Shown: positions 34,140 through 45,491 of the stretch, piece after piece
Position numbering within the stretch: the first letter of the stretch is position 1
Layout: each line of letters begins with the position of its first letter
Origin: Streptomyces sp. NBC_00820
GTDB taxonomy: Bacteria; Actinomycetota; Actinomycetes; Streptomycetales; Streptomycetaceae
Length of the DNA stretch: 64,000 nucleotides
NCBI RefSeq assembly: GCF_036347055.1
Contig: NZ_CP108882.1
Coordinates: 2,679,001 to 2,743,000 of the forward strand
Direction: 5' to 3'
Notes under the pieces: generated by a model
Seen by the model: only the letters and a program-made list of their open reading frames with translations
Database searches by the model: none
Told to the model about the DNA's origin: nothing
Made by a program: the position numbers and the translations under genes

Positions 34140-34979
34140 TCAGCGGTTGGCCCGCGCTCCGCCCGCGGAGTCCGAGGAGTCCGCGTCGGCGGACTCCTCC
34201 CCCGCGAGATCCCCCGCGCGATCCTCCCCGGCGCTCTCCTCGCCCAGCAGGTCCCGGGCCAGGAGGGTGGCGCCGGCGACCGCGCCCGGCATCAGGAAGA
34301 CGGCGACGAAGGGAACCAGGAAGGCCAGGCCGAGGGGGGTACCGAAGCCCCAGACCAGGGTCTTGCGGGACCGGAGCAGGGTGAGGCGGGCGCGCAGGTC
34401 CACGCCCCGGCGCTGGAGGGCGACGGCGGTCAGTTCCTCGGTGAGGAAGAAGCCGGTGACGAAGAAGCCGATCACCGGGACGACGCTCTGCCCGACGAAG
34501 GGCAGCAGGCCGAGCGCGAAGAGCAGCACGCCCCACAGGACGGCCCGCACCAGGATGCGCAGGCTGTCGCGCGCGGAGACCCAGATCTCGCGCCACAGGG
34601 GCAGCTCCGAGCGCGGGGCCGTGCCGTCGGGCGAGAGGTCCTCGTCGACCTTCTCCGACAGGTTCTCGTAGAAAGGCTGGCCGACCAGGAGGGTGACGGC
34701 CGTGAAGGTAAGGACGGCCAGCAGCAGCCCGAGGGCGAAGAGCACGACGGTGAGGAGGCCGCGGAACAGGCCCTGCCAGGGGCTGGACCAGTCGTCGGCG
34801 AACGGGGTCGCCCACGCGACCGCGTCCTGTCCCCAGAGCGCGAGCGCGACCAGGGCGCCCGTGTACAGGACGAGCGTGATCAGTCCGGGCAGCAGGCCGA
34901 GACCGAACTGCCGGCCGTGCCGGCCGACCCATCGCTGGCCCTGCAGGAGATAACCGAACCCCGCCCCGAGATCACGCAT
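34140..34979 (-). CDS. EI24/CysZ-like membrane protein
   Basis: A 279-residue polytopic protein of the EI24 domain family (CysZ-like sulphate permease relatives). Hydrophobic stretches lie at about 28-50, 68-98, 140-180 and 215-240. LVGQPFYENLSEKVDE is the characteristic motif. A disordered acidic tail (GEESADADSSDSAGG) ends it. The ATG at 34979 has no ribosome-binding site but TAGAGT eight bases before it (34992-34987) implies leaderless expression. A frame reaching 35540 overlaps the MarR gene antisense-in-frame and is rejected. Transport role is inferred only. Confidence 0.85.
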   Translation of the reverse strand: MRDLGAGFGYLLQGQRWVGRHGRQFGLGLLPGLITLVLYTGALVALALWGQDAVAWATPFADDWSSPWQGLFRGLLTVVLFALGLLLAVLTFTAVTLLVGQPFYENLSEKVDEDLSPDGTAPRSELPLWREIWVSARDSLRILVRAVLWGVLLFALGLLPFVGQSVVPVIGFFVTGFFLTEELTAVALQRRGVDLRARLTLLRSRKTLVWGFGTPLGLAFLVPFVAVFLMPGAVAGATLLARDLLGEESAGEDRAGDLAGEESADADSSDSAGGARANR

Positions 34980-35029
34980 GCGGGTGACTCTACCGGGCGG
35001 GTTCGGCCGTGCTGTGTGGCGAACGTGTG

Positions 35030-35491
35030 TCAGGCGTCGAGCATGCGCCGCAGCAGGTCCCTGAGGGAGCCGCGCTCCTCGGCGGAGAGGCCGGCCAGGG
35101 GTTCGCGGGCGAAGTGCAGGCCCTCGCGCAGGTCGCGGGCGACCCGCAGGCCCTCGTCGGTGGGGGCGGCGAGCTTCACCCGGCGGTCGTTGGGGTCGGG
35201 GCGGCGCTCGACCAGGCCGCGGGTCTCCAGGCGGTCGACGATGCCGGTGACGTTGGAGGGCTCGCACTTCAGCTTCTGGGCGAGCTTGCGCATCGGGAGG
35301 GGTTCCAGCGCGAGCAGGCTGAGCAGGCGCGCCTGGGGGCCGGTGAGGGCGTGCGCTCCGGCCGCCTCCTCGTAGTCCGCGTAGAAGCGGGCCACGACCT
35401 CGCCGATCAGTTCGACGACCTCCATGGTCAGGGGGTCGACGCGGCGGGTGGACGGGGCCGGCGGGCGGGACGGGGACGACGCGGAGGACAT
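35030..35491 (-). CDS. MarR family transcriptional regulator
   Basis: A 153-residue winged-helix dimer. The HTH is MRKLAQKLKCEPSNVTGIVDRLETRGLVER (about 67-96), followed by the wing DPNDRRVKLAAPTDEG. It is divergent from an MDR-family oxidoreductase, which it probably represses, releasing on binding a phenolic or quinone-like ligand. The single cysteine (LKCEPS) sits in the recognition helix. The ATG at 35491 is seven bases after TATCCT (35504-35499), itself 17 bases from TTTCAC, giving a leaderless promoter. Confidence 0.92.
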   Translation of the reverse strand: MSSASSPSRPPAPSTRRVDPLTMEVVELIGEVVARFYADYEEAAGAHALTGPQARLLSLLALEPLPMRKLAQKLKCEPSNVTGIVDRLETRGLVERRPDPNDRRVKLAAPTDEGLRVARDLREGLHFAREPLAGLSAEERGSLRDLLRRMLDA

Positions 35492-35582
35492 GACGTCCAG
35501 GATAGCCGGTTACTTGACATCGTGAAATATTTAGGAGCATGGTTGTTTCAGGTAATGAAGTAAATGAGGAAGGTCACGCACC
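35492..35582. promoter_or_regulatory. Divergent MarR/oxidoreductase promoter region
   Basis: A 91-bp A+T-rich gap. Minus strand: TTTCAC (35527-35522), 17-base spacer, TATCCT (35504-35499) for marR. Plus strand: TTGACA at 35514-35519 with no good -10. TTCAGGTAATGAA (35547-35559) is a small dyad that may be an operator half. GAGGAAGG gives the ribosome-binding site of the oxidoreductase. Confidence 0.6.
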
Positions 35583-36605
<1,023 letters not shown>

Positions 36606-36747
36606 TCTCCGGCCGCGTCCGTCTGCGGGGGCCACGCGCTCCCGCGGGTGCGACGCGCAGGAACAGCGGCGGTCGGCGGGCCCCTGCCGTCGGGCGGCGG
36701 GCCGGCCGCCGTGCCCGGCGCCCGCGGTGACTCGTCCGCACCGCCCC

Positions 36748-37905
36748 TCAGCCTGCCGACGCCGCCCTGTGCACCGCACCCGCCAGCCGGTCGTTCTCCG
36801 GGGCCGCTCCGCCCGGGAAGGCGCAGCGGCGGCGGGTGTAGCCGTAGGCGAGGCCGGCGCGGGGGTCGGCGAAGGCCTGCGAGCCGGCCGCGCCGCTGTG
36901 GCCGATCGTGCCGGCGCCCAGGAAGGGGTGCCAGGTGTCGGCCGTGGCCTGGAAGCCGATACCGAACGACTTGTGGGTGCGGGCCACCAGGTCGTGGCCG
37001 ACCGAGTGCGGCTGCCCGAACTCCGCGATCGTGTCCTCCTTCAGCAGCGGCGCCTGCTCGTCGACCTCGCTGATGACCGCCGCGTACATCCCGGCCAGCC
37101 CGCGCGCCGAGGCGACACCGCCCACCGAGGCGGGGCCGCCCGCGCGGACGGCGGGGTCGTTCGGCAGGAGCGCGAGGTCGGTGGGCTCGGCCGCGTGCAG
37201 GTTGTAGGCGATCGCGGTGAGGGTGTGCGGCCCGGTCGGCTGCGCGTCGAGCACCGCCTGCTGCTCCGGGGTCGCCAGCATCGGCAGGGTCGTACGGAAG
37301 CGGGGCTCGTGGCAGGCCGGCAGGCCGAGGTGGAAGTCCAGGCCGTAGGGGGCGCGGACGCGCTCCTCGTACAGCTCCTGGAGCGTACGGCCGGTCGCGC
37401 GCCGGACGACCTCGCCGGCCAGGGCGCCGATCACCAGGGCGTGGTAGCCGAACGCCGCTCCCGGCCGCCAGAACGGCCGCTGGTCGGCGAGCCGTTCGGC
37501 GAGCGCGCGGTCGTCGGCCAGCTCGGCCGTGCTGAAGCCGGCGTCGGTGCCGACCAGTCCGGCGCGGTGCGCCAGCACCTCGCGCAGGGTCAGCGCGCCC
37601 TTGCCCTCGACGCCGAACTCCGGCCAGTAGTAGGTGACTCTGCGGTCCAGCTCCAGCGTGCCGTCCTGGACCAGCAGGGCCACGACGAGATGCGCGGCAC
37701 CCTTGGTGGAGGAGAACACGCCGTACAGCGAGTCCCCGCCGGCATCCGGGCCCGCCCATAGGTCGACGACCCGCCGGCCGTGCACGTAGGCGCACAACTG
37801 GCCCTCGTAGTCGTCCCGTTCACCGGCGACGAAGGCGGCGAACTCCTCGCGCACCGCCTCGTAACCCTCGGCAACCGTGCCCTGGACGGTGATCTGCTGC
37901 GTCAT
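36748..37905 (-). CDS. Serine hydrolase, class C beta-lactamase/esterase family
   Basis: A 385-residue enzyme with the SxxK motif in GVFSSTKGAAH (about 78-82), Y-x-x in FGYHALV and a C-terminal IGHSGAAGS as the third motif. LTLREVLAHRAGL is typical of EstB-like esterases. No signal peptide. The ATG at 37905 follows AGGAGAGCGG; the longer frame to 38094 would include the promoter. It ends 142 bp from the convergent oxidoreductase gene. It is a second enzyme of the class in this window (compare the one at 21.7 kb) but clearly not a recent duplicate. Substrate unknown. Confidence 0.9.
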   Translation of the reverse strand: MTQQITVQGTVAEGYEAVREEFAAFVAGERDDYEGQLCAYVHGRRVVDLWAGPDAGGDSLYGVFSSTKGAAHLVVALLVQDGTLELDRRVTYYWPEFGVEGKGALTLREVLAHRAGLVGTDAGFSTAELADDRALAERLADQRPFWRPGAAFGYHALVIGALAGEVVRRATGRTLQELYEERVRAPYGLDFHLGLPACHEPRFRTTLPMLATPEQQAVLDAQPTGPHTLTAIAYNLHAAEPTDLALLPNDPAVRAGGPASVGGVASARGLAGMYAAVISEVDEQAPLLKEDTIAEFGQPHSVGHDLVARTHKSFGIGFQATADTWHPFLGAGTIGHSGAAGSQAFADPRAGLAYGYTRRRCAFPGGAAPENDRLAGAVHRAASAG

Positions 37906-38100
37906 CCGCTCTCCTCGGCCGATCCGCTGCTCGCCGTTCCCTCTCGCGCAATTCCGGTCCGGCGCCGGACATTCCCGGGTTCGTGTACGGCGAGACGTAC
38001 CCGTTCGACTCAACCGCGCCTGAGCCCGGTTGGTGACACCGATGCCCCGGATGGCGGATGGTGCACGGATGTGCGGCCGGTGAGGACCGGTCACACCGTC

Positions 38101-39147
38101 CTACGTGCACCACCACAGGAACCGGTCGCACTTCTCCGTCGGGGACGGGTCCGGTGTCGGATCCGGCGTGGCCGGGGCGGTGGTCGGGGCGGGCGGCGGG
38201 GTGGTCACCGGGGCGGCCGGGGTGCCCGCCGGTGCGCCCGGGGCCGTAGTGGCCGACTGCCGCTCGGCCTTCTTCGAGGGATCGGGGGATCCGGAGGCCT
38301 CGTCCTTGGGGGACTTGGAGGCGGAGGCCGAGGCCGAGGCGTCCGGGGAGGCCGTCGAGGCGTCCCGGCCGGCGGTGCCCGAGGTGCCGTTCGCGGCGGA
38401 GGCCGTGGGGTCGGGTGCGGTGGAGGCGTCGTCGCTCTCGGGCGAGGCGTCGCCGGAGGCGGCGGGGGCACCGGTGGAGAAGGGGGCGTCCACGCCGAGT
38501 TCGGCGAGGCTCAGACCGCCCGCCGCCAGTACGAAGCCCGCGGTGATCAGGACGGTACGACGGCGGCGGCGCCGGTGCGCGGCGGCCTTGCGGTCGCGGC
38601 GGCTGCCGTCGGCGCCGGACTGCCGCCGGCCCGAGCGGCGCGCGCCGCCGCCGTCGTCGTCGCCGTCGTCGCCGTCGTCCGCGGTGTCGTCGTAGGCGTC
38701 GTCCGGAGTGCCGTCGTGCGCGCCGCCGTACGCGTCATCGGGCGCGTCGTCGTACGTGTCACCGCCGTCGGCGCCGTGGCCGGCCTCGGAGGCGCCGTCG
38801 CGCGCGTACGCGTCCTCGCCCCCGGAAGTGTCGCGCCCGGTGTCGGGCGCGCCGCCCTGCCGGGGCACCCTGGGGGCGGCCGGCGGCGTCGCGTCGCCGT
38901 AGCCGCCGTGGCCGGCGTAAGCGGCGGGTCCGGTGTGGTCGCCGGCGGGTCCGGTGTGGGCGCCGCCGTGACCCTCCGCCGGGGCGCCGCTGTGGGCCGC
39001 CTGTCCGTAGGGGGCGGCCGCCGTGCCCGCGTGCCCGTGCGCGACGGGGATGCCCGCGGGGGTGGCGGGCGTCTGCGCCGACGCGCCGCAGCCCGGGCAG
39101 GCCAGAGCGCCGTTGAGGTGCCGTCGGCACGGCTGGCAGTAGTCCAT
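38101..39147 (-). CDS. Zinc-ribbon, single-pass membrane protein with long disordered regions (SCO2400-like)
   Basis: A 348-residue protein. N-terminal zinc ribbon with C4, C7, C17 and C20 (DYCQPC...ACPGC), then about 165 residues rich in Gly, His and Asp with repeated DDAY/DDT. A polybasic RRRRRR patch precedes one transmembrane helix (about 191-213). An outside part rich in Ser, Thr, Pro and Ala follows, ending in KCDRFLWWCT. The layout resembles a family I recall being named after SCO2400; function unknown. Orientation by the positive-inside rule puts the zinc ribbon in the cytoplasm. The two terminal Cys could form a small disulphide loop displayed outside. ATG at 39147; divergent from the dehydratase gene. 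Confidence 0.8.
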   Translation of the reverse strand: MDYCQPCRRHLNGALACPGCGASAQTPATPAGIPVAHGHAGTAAAPYGQAAHSGAPAEGHGGAHTGPAGDHTGPAAYAGHGGYGDATPPAAPRVPRQGGAPDTGRDTSGGEDAYARDGASEAGHGADGGDTYDDAPDDAYGGAHDGTPDDAYDDTADDGDDGDDDGGGARRSGRRQSGADGSRRDRKAAAHRRRRRRTVLITAGFVLAAGGLSLAELGVDAPFSTGAPAASGDASPESDDASTAPDPTASAANGTSGTAGRDASTASPDASASASASKSPKDEASGSPDPSKKAERQSATTAPGAPAGTPAAPVTTPPPAPTTAPATPDPTPDPSPTEKCDRFLWWCT

Positions 39148-39263
39148 GACGCGGGAAGACTAGATTCCCCGCCGGTAACTTTCCTAGGCACCGCTGTGAA
39201 GGTTTGGTGCGGGACGGCGAGGGATCTCGCAATCCGCCCCCGAAGCGTTTCCCGTTCGCCCCA

Positions 39264-39333
39264 TTGACACCCTCCCCGCCCCATCCCTACTGTCGCGCCA
39301 GCATTTCGAACGGGTGACGAAATATCGAACGGG
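39264..39333 (+). promoter_or_regulatory. Promoter and operator repeats of the dehydratase operon
   Basis: TTGACA (39264-39269), 18-base spacer and TACTGT (39288-39293) make a good vegetative promoter. Just downstream TCGAACGGG occurs at 39306-39314 and 39325-39333, a 19-base period. ATTTCG (39303-39308) and CGAAAT (39318-39323) form a dyad with a 9-base spacer. A repressor bound here would block transcription. The second copy closely matches a site upstream of the IclR gene at 58.2 kb. Confidence 0.7.
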
Positions 39334-39348
39334 CGAGAGGCAACTGCC

Positions 39349-40506
39349 GTGCGCATCACCGGAATCAGCACGCACGTGGTCGGCACACCGTGGCGCAATC
39401 TGACGTACGTCCAGGTGCACACCGACGAGGGCGTCACGGGGGTCGGCGAGACCCGGATGCTGGGCCGCACCGACGCGCTGATCGGCTATCTGCGCGAGGC
39501 CGAGGCCAACCACGTGCTCGGCTCGGACCCGTTCGCGATCGAGGATCTCGTGCGCCGGATGAAGTACGGCGACTACGGGCGGGCCGGCGAGATCGTCATG
39601 TCGGGCATCGCGGTCGTGGAGATGGCCTGCTGGGACATCAAGGGCAAGGCCCTCGGCGTGCCGGTCTGGCAGCTGCTGGGCGGCAGGGTCACCGACCGGG
39701 TGAAGGCGTACGCCAACGGCTGGTACACGACCGAGCGGACCCCGGAGGCCTACCACGAGGCCGCCCGGCAGGTCGTGGCGCGCGGGTACCGGGCGCTGAA
39801 GATCGACCCCTTCGGCACCGGCCACTTCGAGCTGGACCACGAGCGCACCCTGTACGCCGTCTCGCTGGTCGAGGCCGTGCGGGACGCCGTCGGTCCCGGC
39901 ACCGAGCTGATGCTGGAGATGCACGGCCGCTTCTCCCCGGCCACCGCGGTACGGCTGGCGCGCGAACTCGCGCCCTTCGACCCCGCCTGGCTGGAGGAGC
40001 CGGTGCCGCCGGAGAACCTCAAGGCCCTGGAGAAGGTCGCCGCCAAGGTGGACGTCCCGCTCGCCACCGGTGAGCGCGTCCACGACCGGATCGAGTTCCG
40101 GGAGCTGTTCGAGAGCCAGGCGGCGGACATCATCCAGCCGGACGTCGGCCACATCGGCGGCCTCTGGGAGACACGCAAGCTCGCCGCCGCCGCCGAGGCC
40201 CACTACATGCTCGTCGCCCCGCACAACGTGGGCGGATCCGTGCTGACCGCCGCCTCGCTCCACCTCGGCCTCAGCACACCGAACTTCAAGATCCTGGAGC
40301 ACTTCAACGACTTCGCGGACGCGGAGATCAAGAAGGTGGTGAAGGGCGCCCCCGAGGTCGTGGACGGCTACTTCCACCTCTCCGACGCGCCGGGCCTCGG
40401 AGTCGAGCTGGACACCGACGCCGCCGCCGAGTTCCCGCAGCAGCAGGCCCGGTTCGACCTGTGGGCCGAGGGCTGGGAGCAGCGCAGGCCGAAGGGCGCG
40501 AAGTGA
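39349..40506 (+). CDS. Mandelate racemase/muconate lactonizing family sugar-acid dehydratase
   Basis: A 385-residue enolase-superfamily enzyme, likely dehydrating a sugar acid (galactonate, mannonate or similar) to the 2-keto-3-deoxy acid. The metal ligands are E190 (MLEMHGR), E216 (LEEPVPPEN) and E242 (TGERVH). H192, the K151 of ALKIDPFG, D265 and H292 (VAPHNVGG) are candidate acid/base residues. The E-x-H at strand 3 resembles the galactonate/mannonate dehydratase group. The GTG at 39349 follows CGAGAGGCAACTGCC. Its stop overlaps the next gene's GTG by four bases. Downstream sugar transporter and remote SMP-30 lactonase fit an oxidative sugar pathway. Confidence 0.88.
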   Translation: MRITGISTHVVGTPWRNLTYVQVHTDEGVTGVGETRMLGRTDALIGYLREAEANHVLGSDPFAIEDLVRRMKYGDYGRAGEIVMSGIAVVEMACWDIKGKALGVPVWQLLGGRVTDRVKAYANGWYTTERTPEAYHEAARQVVARGYRALKIDPFGTGHFELDHERTLYAVSLVEAVRDAVGPGTELMLEMHGRFSPATAVRLARELAPFDPAWLEEPVPPENLKALEKVAAKVDVPLATGERVHDRIEFRELFESQAADIIQPDVGHIGGLWETRKLAAAAEAHYMLVAPHNVGGSVLTAASLHLGLSTPNFKILEHFNDFADAEIKKVVKGAPEVVDGYFHLSDAPGLGVELDTDAAAEFPQQQARFDLWAEGWEQRRPKGAK

Positions 40507-41537
40507 GCGCCGGCGGCTCCCAGGTCCTGGTCGAGGGGCCGGGCACGCACCGGATCGAGGAGCACACGCCCCGGGCACCCGGTCCCGGCGAGGCGCTGGT
40601 CGCCGTGCACGCGGTGGGCGTCTGCGGCAGCGACCGCGAGCTGTACCAGGGCAACCGGCCTGCGGGGTACGTGCGTTACCCGCTCGTCCCCGGCCACGAG
40701 TGGTCCGGGACCGTGCGCGCGGTCGGCCCCGGGGTGCCGGAGAGCCTGACCGGCCGCGAGGTCGTCGGGGAGGGCTTTCGCAACTGCCAGGTGTGCGCAC
40801 GCTGTCACGCGGGCGAGACCACGCTGTGCACGGCCGGGTACGAGGAGACCGGCTTCACCCGGCCGGGCGCCATGGCCACCACGCTGACCCTGCCCGCCCG
40901 GCTGCTGCACCCACTGCCCGCCGGCACCGACCTCACCGCCGCCGCCCTGCTGGAGCCGGCCGCGTGTGTCGCCGCCGCCGCGCTGAAGGCGCGGGCCCGG
41001 CCGGGCGAGCGGGTCGCGGTGGTCGGCACGGGCACGCTCGGCATGTTCGCCGCGCAGTTCCTCGCGGCGGTCTCACCGGCCGAGCTGCTGGTGGTGGGGG
41101 CGGGCCGGGAACGGGCGGACCTGGCACGGCGGTTCGGTGCCACCGACTTCCGGACCGCGGACCAGGAGCTGCCGGACGACTTCGACGTCGTGATCGAGGC
41201 CGCCGGGTCCGCGTCCGCCGCGCGCACCGCCGCCTCCCTCCTGCGGCGCGGCGGACGGCTGGTGCTCACCGGCATCCCGGCGCCGGGCGCGGACGGACTC
41301 GACCCGACCGCTCTCGTCGTACGGCAGCTGGAGGTGCGCACGGTGTTCGGCGCGCCGCCAAAGGCCTGGGCGCACGCGGTACGGATGTTCGCCGCCGGAC
41401 TCCTCGACCCGCTCGCCCTGGTCACGCACGAGCTGCCGCTGACCGCGTTCGCGCGGGCCGTAGAGCTGGTGGGGGCCGGCGACCCGGGGGTGGGCAAGGT
41501 GCTGCTGCGGCCTCAGCCGTACGCCGGCCGGGGGTGA
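40503..41537 (+). CDS. Zinc-dependent alcohol/polyol dehydrogenase
   Basis: A 344-residue medium-chain dehydrogenase. The catalytic zinc ligands are C41 (GVCGSDRE), H65 and E66 (PGHEWSG). The structural zinc is held by C95, C98, C101 and C109. The NAD fold has VAVVGTGTLGMFAAQFLA. Sequence is of the sorbitol/threonine/L-idonate-type group, so it may oxidise a sugar alcohol or sugar acid. GTG start overlaps the dehydratase stop as GTGA, so the two are coupled and probably act in sequence. An upstream frame start at 40461 lies inside the dehydratase gene and is rejected. Pathway order is inferred. Confidence 0.9.
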   Translation: MSAGGSQVLVEGPGTHRIEEHTPRAPGPGEALVAVHAVGVCGSDRELYQGNRPAGYVRYPLVPGHEWSGTVRAVGPGVPESLTGREVVGEGFRNCQVCARCHAGETTLCTAGYEETGFTRPGAMATTLTLPARLLHPLPAGTDLTAAALLEPAACVAAAALKARARPGERVAVVGTGTLGMFAAQFLAAVSPAELLVVGAGRERADLARRFGATDFRTADQELPDDFDVVIEAAGSASAARTAASLLRRGGRLVLTGIPAPGADGLDPTALVVRQLEVRTVFGAPPKAWAHAVRMFAAGLLDPLALVTHELPLTAFARAVELVGAGDPGVGKVLLRPQPYAGRG

Positions 41538-41623
41538 CCTGAACCGCGCCCGGCCGGCGTACCACCGGGCCGCCCCGCGGCCTCCCGTGCCCCACCCACG
41601 GTCTCCCGTGGCCCGCCACACCC

Positions 41624-41654
41624 GTGATCTCGAACCTTGTCCGGTATACCGAAC
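41624..41654 (+). promoter_or_regulatory. Operator-like elements upstream of the transport operon
   Basis: CGGTATACCG at 41642-41651 is a perfect palindrome of the GGTATACC type favoured by FadR/GntR regulators, and its TATACC could double as a -10 box. Just upstream, ATCTCGAAC (41627-41635) repeats nine bases of the motif before the IclR gene. GAAGGA then serves the GTG at 41669. Confidence 0.55.
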
Positions 41655-41668
41655 GCGAAGGACAGCTT

Positions 41669-42637
41669 GTGACCGACGCTTACGCCCCGGCGGCCCGCAG
41701 GCCCGGCGAGCAGGTGCTCGCCGCGCTCGGGCTGGGCCACCCCGCGCTCGATCCCGCCGACGCCTCCGCCCACCGCTTCCCGGGCGGCGGCAGCTGGCGC
41801 ACCGAGATCCCCTCGTGCGAGGGGCCCGAGGCTCTGGCGGTGATCCTGGAGGAGAGCGCGCGCCTGGACGTGCCGGTCCACCGGATCAGCCAGGGCAGCG
41901 GCGTGTGGATGCTCACCGACGCGGAGATCACCGAGATGGCCGGGGCGGCCGCCGCCCGGAACATCGAGCTGTGCCTGTTCACCGGCCCGCGCGGCACCTG
42001 GGACACCGGCGGCTCGGTGCGCTCCGACTCGCGCGGGGCCGGGCTGCGCGCCCGCGGTCACGACGCGGTCGCCGGGTGCGTCGAAGACGCCGTACGCGCC
42101 ACCGAGCTGGGCGTGAAGTGCCTGCTGGTGGCGGACGAGGGCGTGCTGTGGACACTGCACCGGGCGCGGCGGTCGGGGATCATCCCGGCGGACACGACGC
42201 TGAAGGTCTCCGCGCTCATCGGGCCCGTCAACCCGGCCGCGTACGCGGTGTTCGAGCGGCTCGGCGCCGACTCGGTCAACGTGCCGAGCGATCTGACGCT
42301 GGCCCATCTCACCGAGATCCGGCGGGTGTCCGGCGCGCCCATGGACATGTACATCGAGGCCCCCGACGACCTCGGCGGCTATGTCCGGATGTACGAGGTC
42401 GCCGAGCTGATCCGGCGCGGCGCGCCGCTCTATCTGAAGTTCGGCCTGTCCAGGGCCCCCGGCATCTACCCGTGGGGCGCCCATCTGCGGGCGTTGACCC
42501 TGGAGACCGCCCGGGAGCGGGTGCGCCGGGGCCGGCTCGCCCTGGACCTGCTCGCCCGGCACGGCGCGGACGGCGGCATGGCCCCGCTCGGCTCCCGGCT
42601 GCCCGGCCCCCTCGACCGCTTCCCCGTCACCGAGTGA
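41669..42637 (+). CDS. Unknown protein, probable TIM-barrel (U32-peptidase-like)
   Basis: A 322-residue protein I do not firmly recognise. Alternating hydrophobic strands (LDVPVHRISQG, IELCLFTGP, VKCLLVADEG, LKVSALIGP, DSVNVPSD, MDMYIEAPDD, PLYLKFGL) separated by helices look like a beta/alpha barrel. The spacing suggests the U32 peptidase-like group, without its catalytic signature that I can confirm. ISQGSGVWMLTD and FGLSRAPGIYPWG look like conserved loops. The GTG at 41669 follows GAAGGA at a 6-base gap. It directly precedes the sugar ABC transporter genes, and probably acts on the imported sugar or its breakdown product. Confidence 0.7.
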   Translation: MTDAYAPAARRPGEQVLAALGLGHPALDPADASAHRFPGGGSWRTEIPSCEGPEALAVILEESARLDVPVHRISQGSGVWMLTDAEITEMAGAAAARNIELCLFTGPRGTWDTGGSVRSDSRGAGLRARGHDAVAGCVEDAVRATELGVKCLLVADEGVLWTLHRARRSGIIPADTTLKVSALIGPVNPAAYAVFERLGADSVNVPSDLTLAHLTEIRRVSGAPMDMYIEAPDDLGGYVRMYEVAELIRRGAPLYLKFGLSRAPGIYPWGAHLRALTLETARERVRRGRLALDLLARHGADGGMAPLGSRLPGPLDRFPVTE

Positions 42638-42765
42638 CTCCCCCGCCGCGCCGCGGGGCGTAACCCCGCCGGCGCGAAGCGGCACGCCTTCCGCCCCCAC
42701 ACCGAGACCGACGAAGAACGCGCTCCCGCCCCACGCCGAGACGAACCGAAAAAGGACGGATCATC

Positions 42766-43875
42766 ATGCGCAACCGCAGAGCCGTACTCACCGCGACGGC
42801 CACGGCCGCCGCGCTCTCCCTCGCCCTGACCGCCTGCGGACAGAACAGCGAGGGCGGCAGCAAGGACAAGGGCGGCGACGCCAAGGGCGGCACGATCGGC
42901 ATCGCGATGCCGACCAAGTCCTCCGAACGCTGGATCGCCGACGGCGCCAACGTCGTCAAGAACCTCCAGGCCAAGGGGTACAAGACCAAGCTGGTCTTCG
43001 GCGAGGACAACCCCGACACCCAGGTCTCGCAGATCGAGAACCTGATCACGCAGGGGGTGAAGGGGCTGATCGTCGCGGCGATCGACAACAAGTCCCTGAA
43101 CAACGTGCTCCAGGAGGCCGCGGACGCGCACATCCCGGTCATCGCCTACGACCGTCTGATCCTCGGCACGAAGAACGTCGACTACTACGCCTCGTTCGAC
43201 AACGAGAAGGTCGGCCGGCTGCAGGGCTCGTACATCGTGCACAAGCTCGGCCTGGACGGCGGGAAGAAGGGCCCGTTCAACATCGAGCTGTTCGCCGGCT
43301 CCAACGACGACAACAACACCAAGTACTTCTTCAACGGCGCGATGAGCGTGCTCCAGCCGTACATCGACAAGAAGCAGCTGGTGGTCAGGTCCGGGCAGAC
43401 GGCGCTGAACAAGGTCACCACCCTGCGCTGGGACGGCACCACCGCGCAGCACCGGATGGAGGACGTCCTCACCTCCTCCTACCGCAGCGGCCGGGTCGAC
43501 GCGGTGCTCTCCCCGTACGACGGCATCTCCATCGGCATCCTGTCGGCGCTGAAGTCGGACGGCTACGGCTCGGCCGGCAAGCCGCTGCCGGTCGTCACCG
43601 GGCAGGACGCCGAGCTGGCCTCGGTGAAGTCGATCATCGCCGGTGAGCAGACGCAGACCGTCTACAAGGACACCCGCGAGCTGGCCAAGGTCGCCGCGTC
43701 CATGGTCGACGACACCCTCAAGGGCAGGAAGCCTCAGGTCAACGACGCCAAGACGTACGACAACGGCACCAAGGTCGTGCCCGCCTACCTGCTGCAGCCG
43801 GTCAGCGTCGACAAGGCGAACTACCGGCAGGTGCTGGTCGACGGCGGTTACTACACCGAGTCCGAGCTCAAGTAA
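42766..43875 (+). CDS. chvE: Sugar ABC transporter substrate-binding lipoprotein (ChvE/multiple-monosaccharide type)
   Basis: A 369-residue periplasmic-binding-protein fold anchored as a lipoprotein. The signal peptide ends LALTAC with C24 as lipid site, followed by a Lys/Gly-rich linker. The family signatures are [17 protein letters not shown] at the first strand and [14 protein letters not shown], then PVIAYDRLI. This group binds galactose, arabinose, xylose, glucose or fucose. The ATG at 42766 follows AAAAAGGACGG. It is the first of three transporter genes with MmsA and MmsB. With the adjacent dehydratase/dehydrogenase genes a sugar or sugar acid is the likely cargo. Confidence 0.93.
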   Translation: MRNRRAVLTATATAAALSLALTACGQNSEGGSKDKGGDAKGGTIGIAMPTKSSERWIADGANVVKNLQAKGYKTKLVFGEDNPDTQVSQIENLITQGVKGLIVAAIDNKSLNNVLQEAADAHIPVIAYDRLILGTKNVDYYASFDNEKVGRLQGSYIVHKLGLDGGKKGPFNIELFAGSNDDNNTKYFFNGAMSVLQPYIDKKQLVVRSGQTALNKVTTLRWDGTTAQHRMEDVLTSSYRSGRVDAVLSPYDGISIGILSALKSDGYGSAGKPLPVVTGQDAELASVKSIIAGEQTQTVYKDTRELAKVAASMVDDTLKGRKPQVNDAKTYDNGTKVVPAYLLQPVSVDKANYRQVLVDGGYYTESELK

Positions 43876-43907
43876 GCCCCCGCCCCTACGAATCGGAAGG
43901 CACGACC

Positions 43908-45487
<1,580 letters not shown>

Positions 45488-45491
<4 letters not shown>

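Noticed and set aside
34140..35540. EI24 protein extended by 187 residues through the MarR gene
   Set aside because: It would overlap a clearly conserved MarR gene on the same strand in another frame; a leaderless start with TAGAGT exists at 34979.
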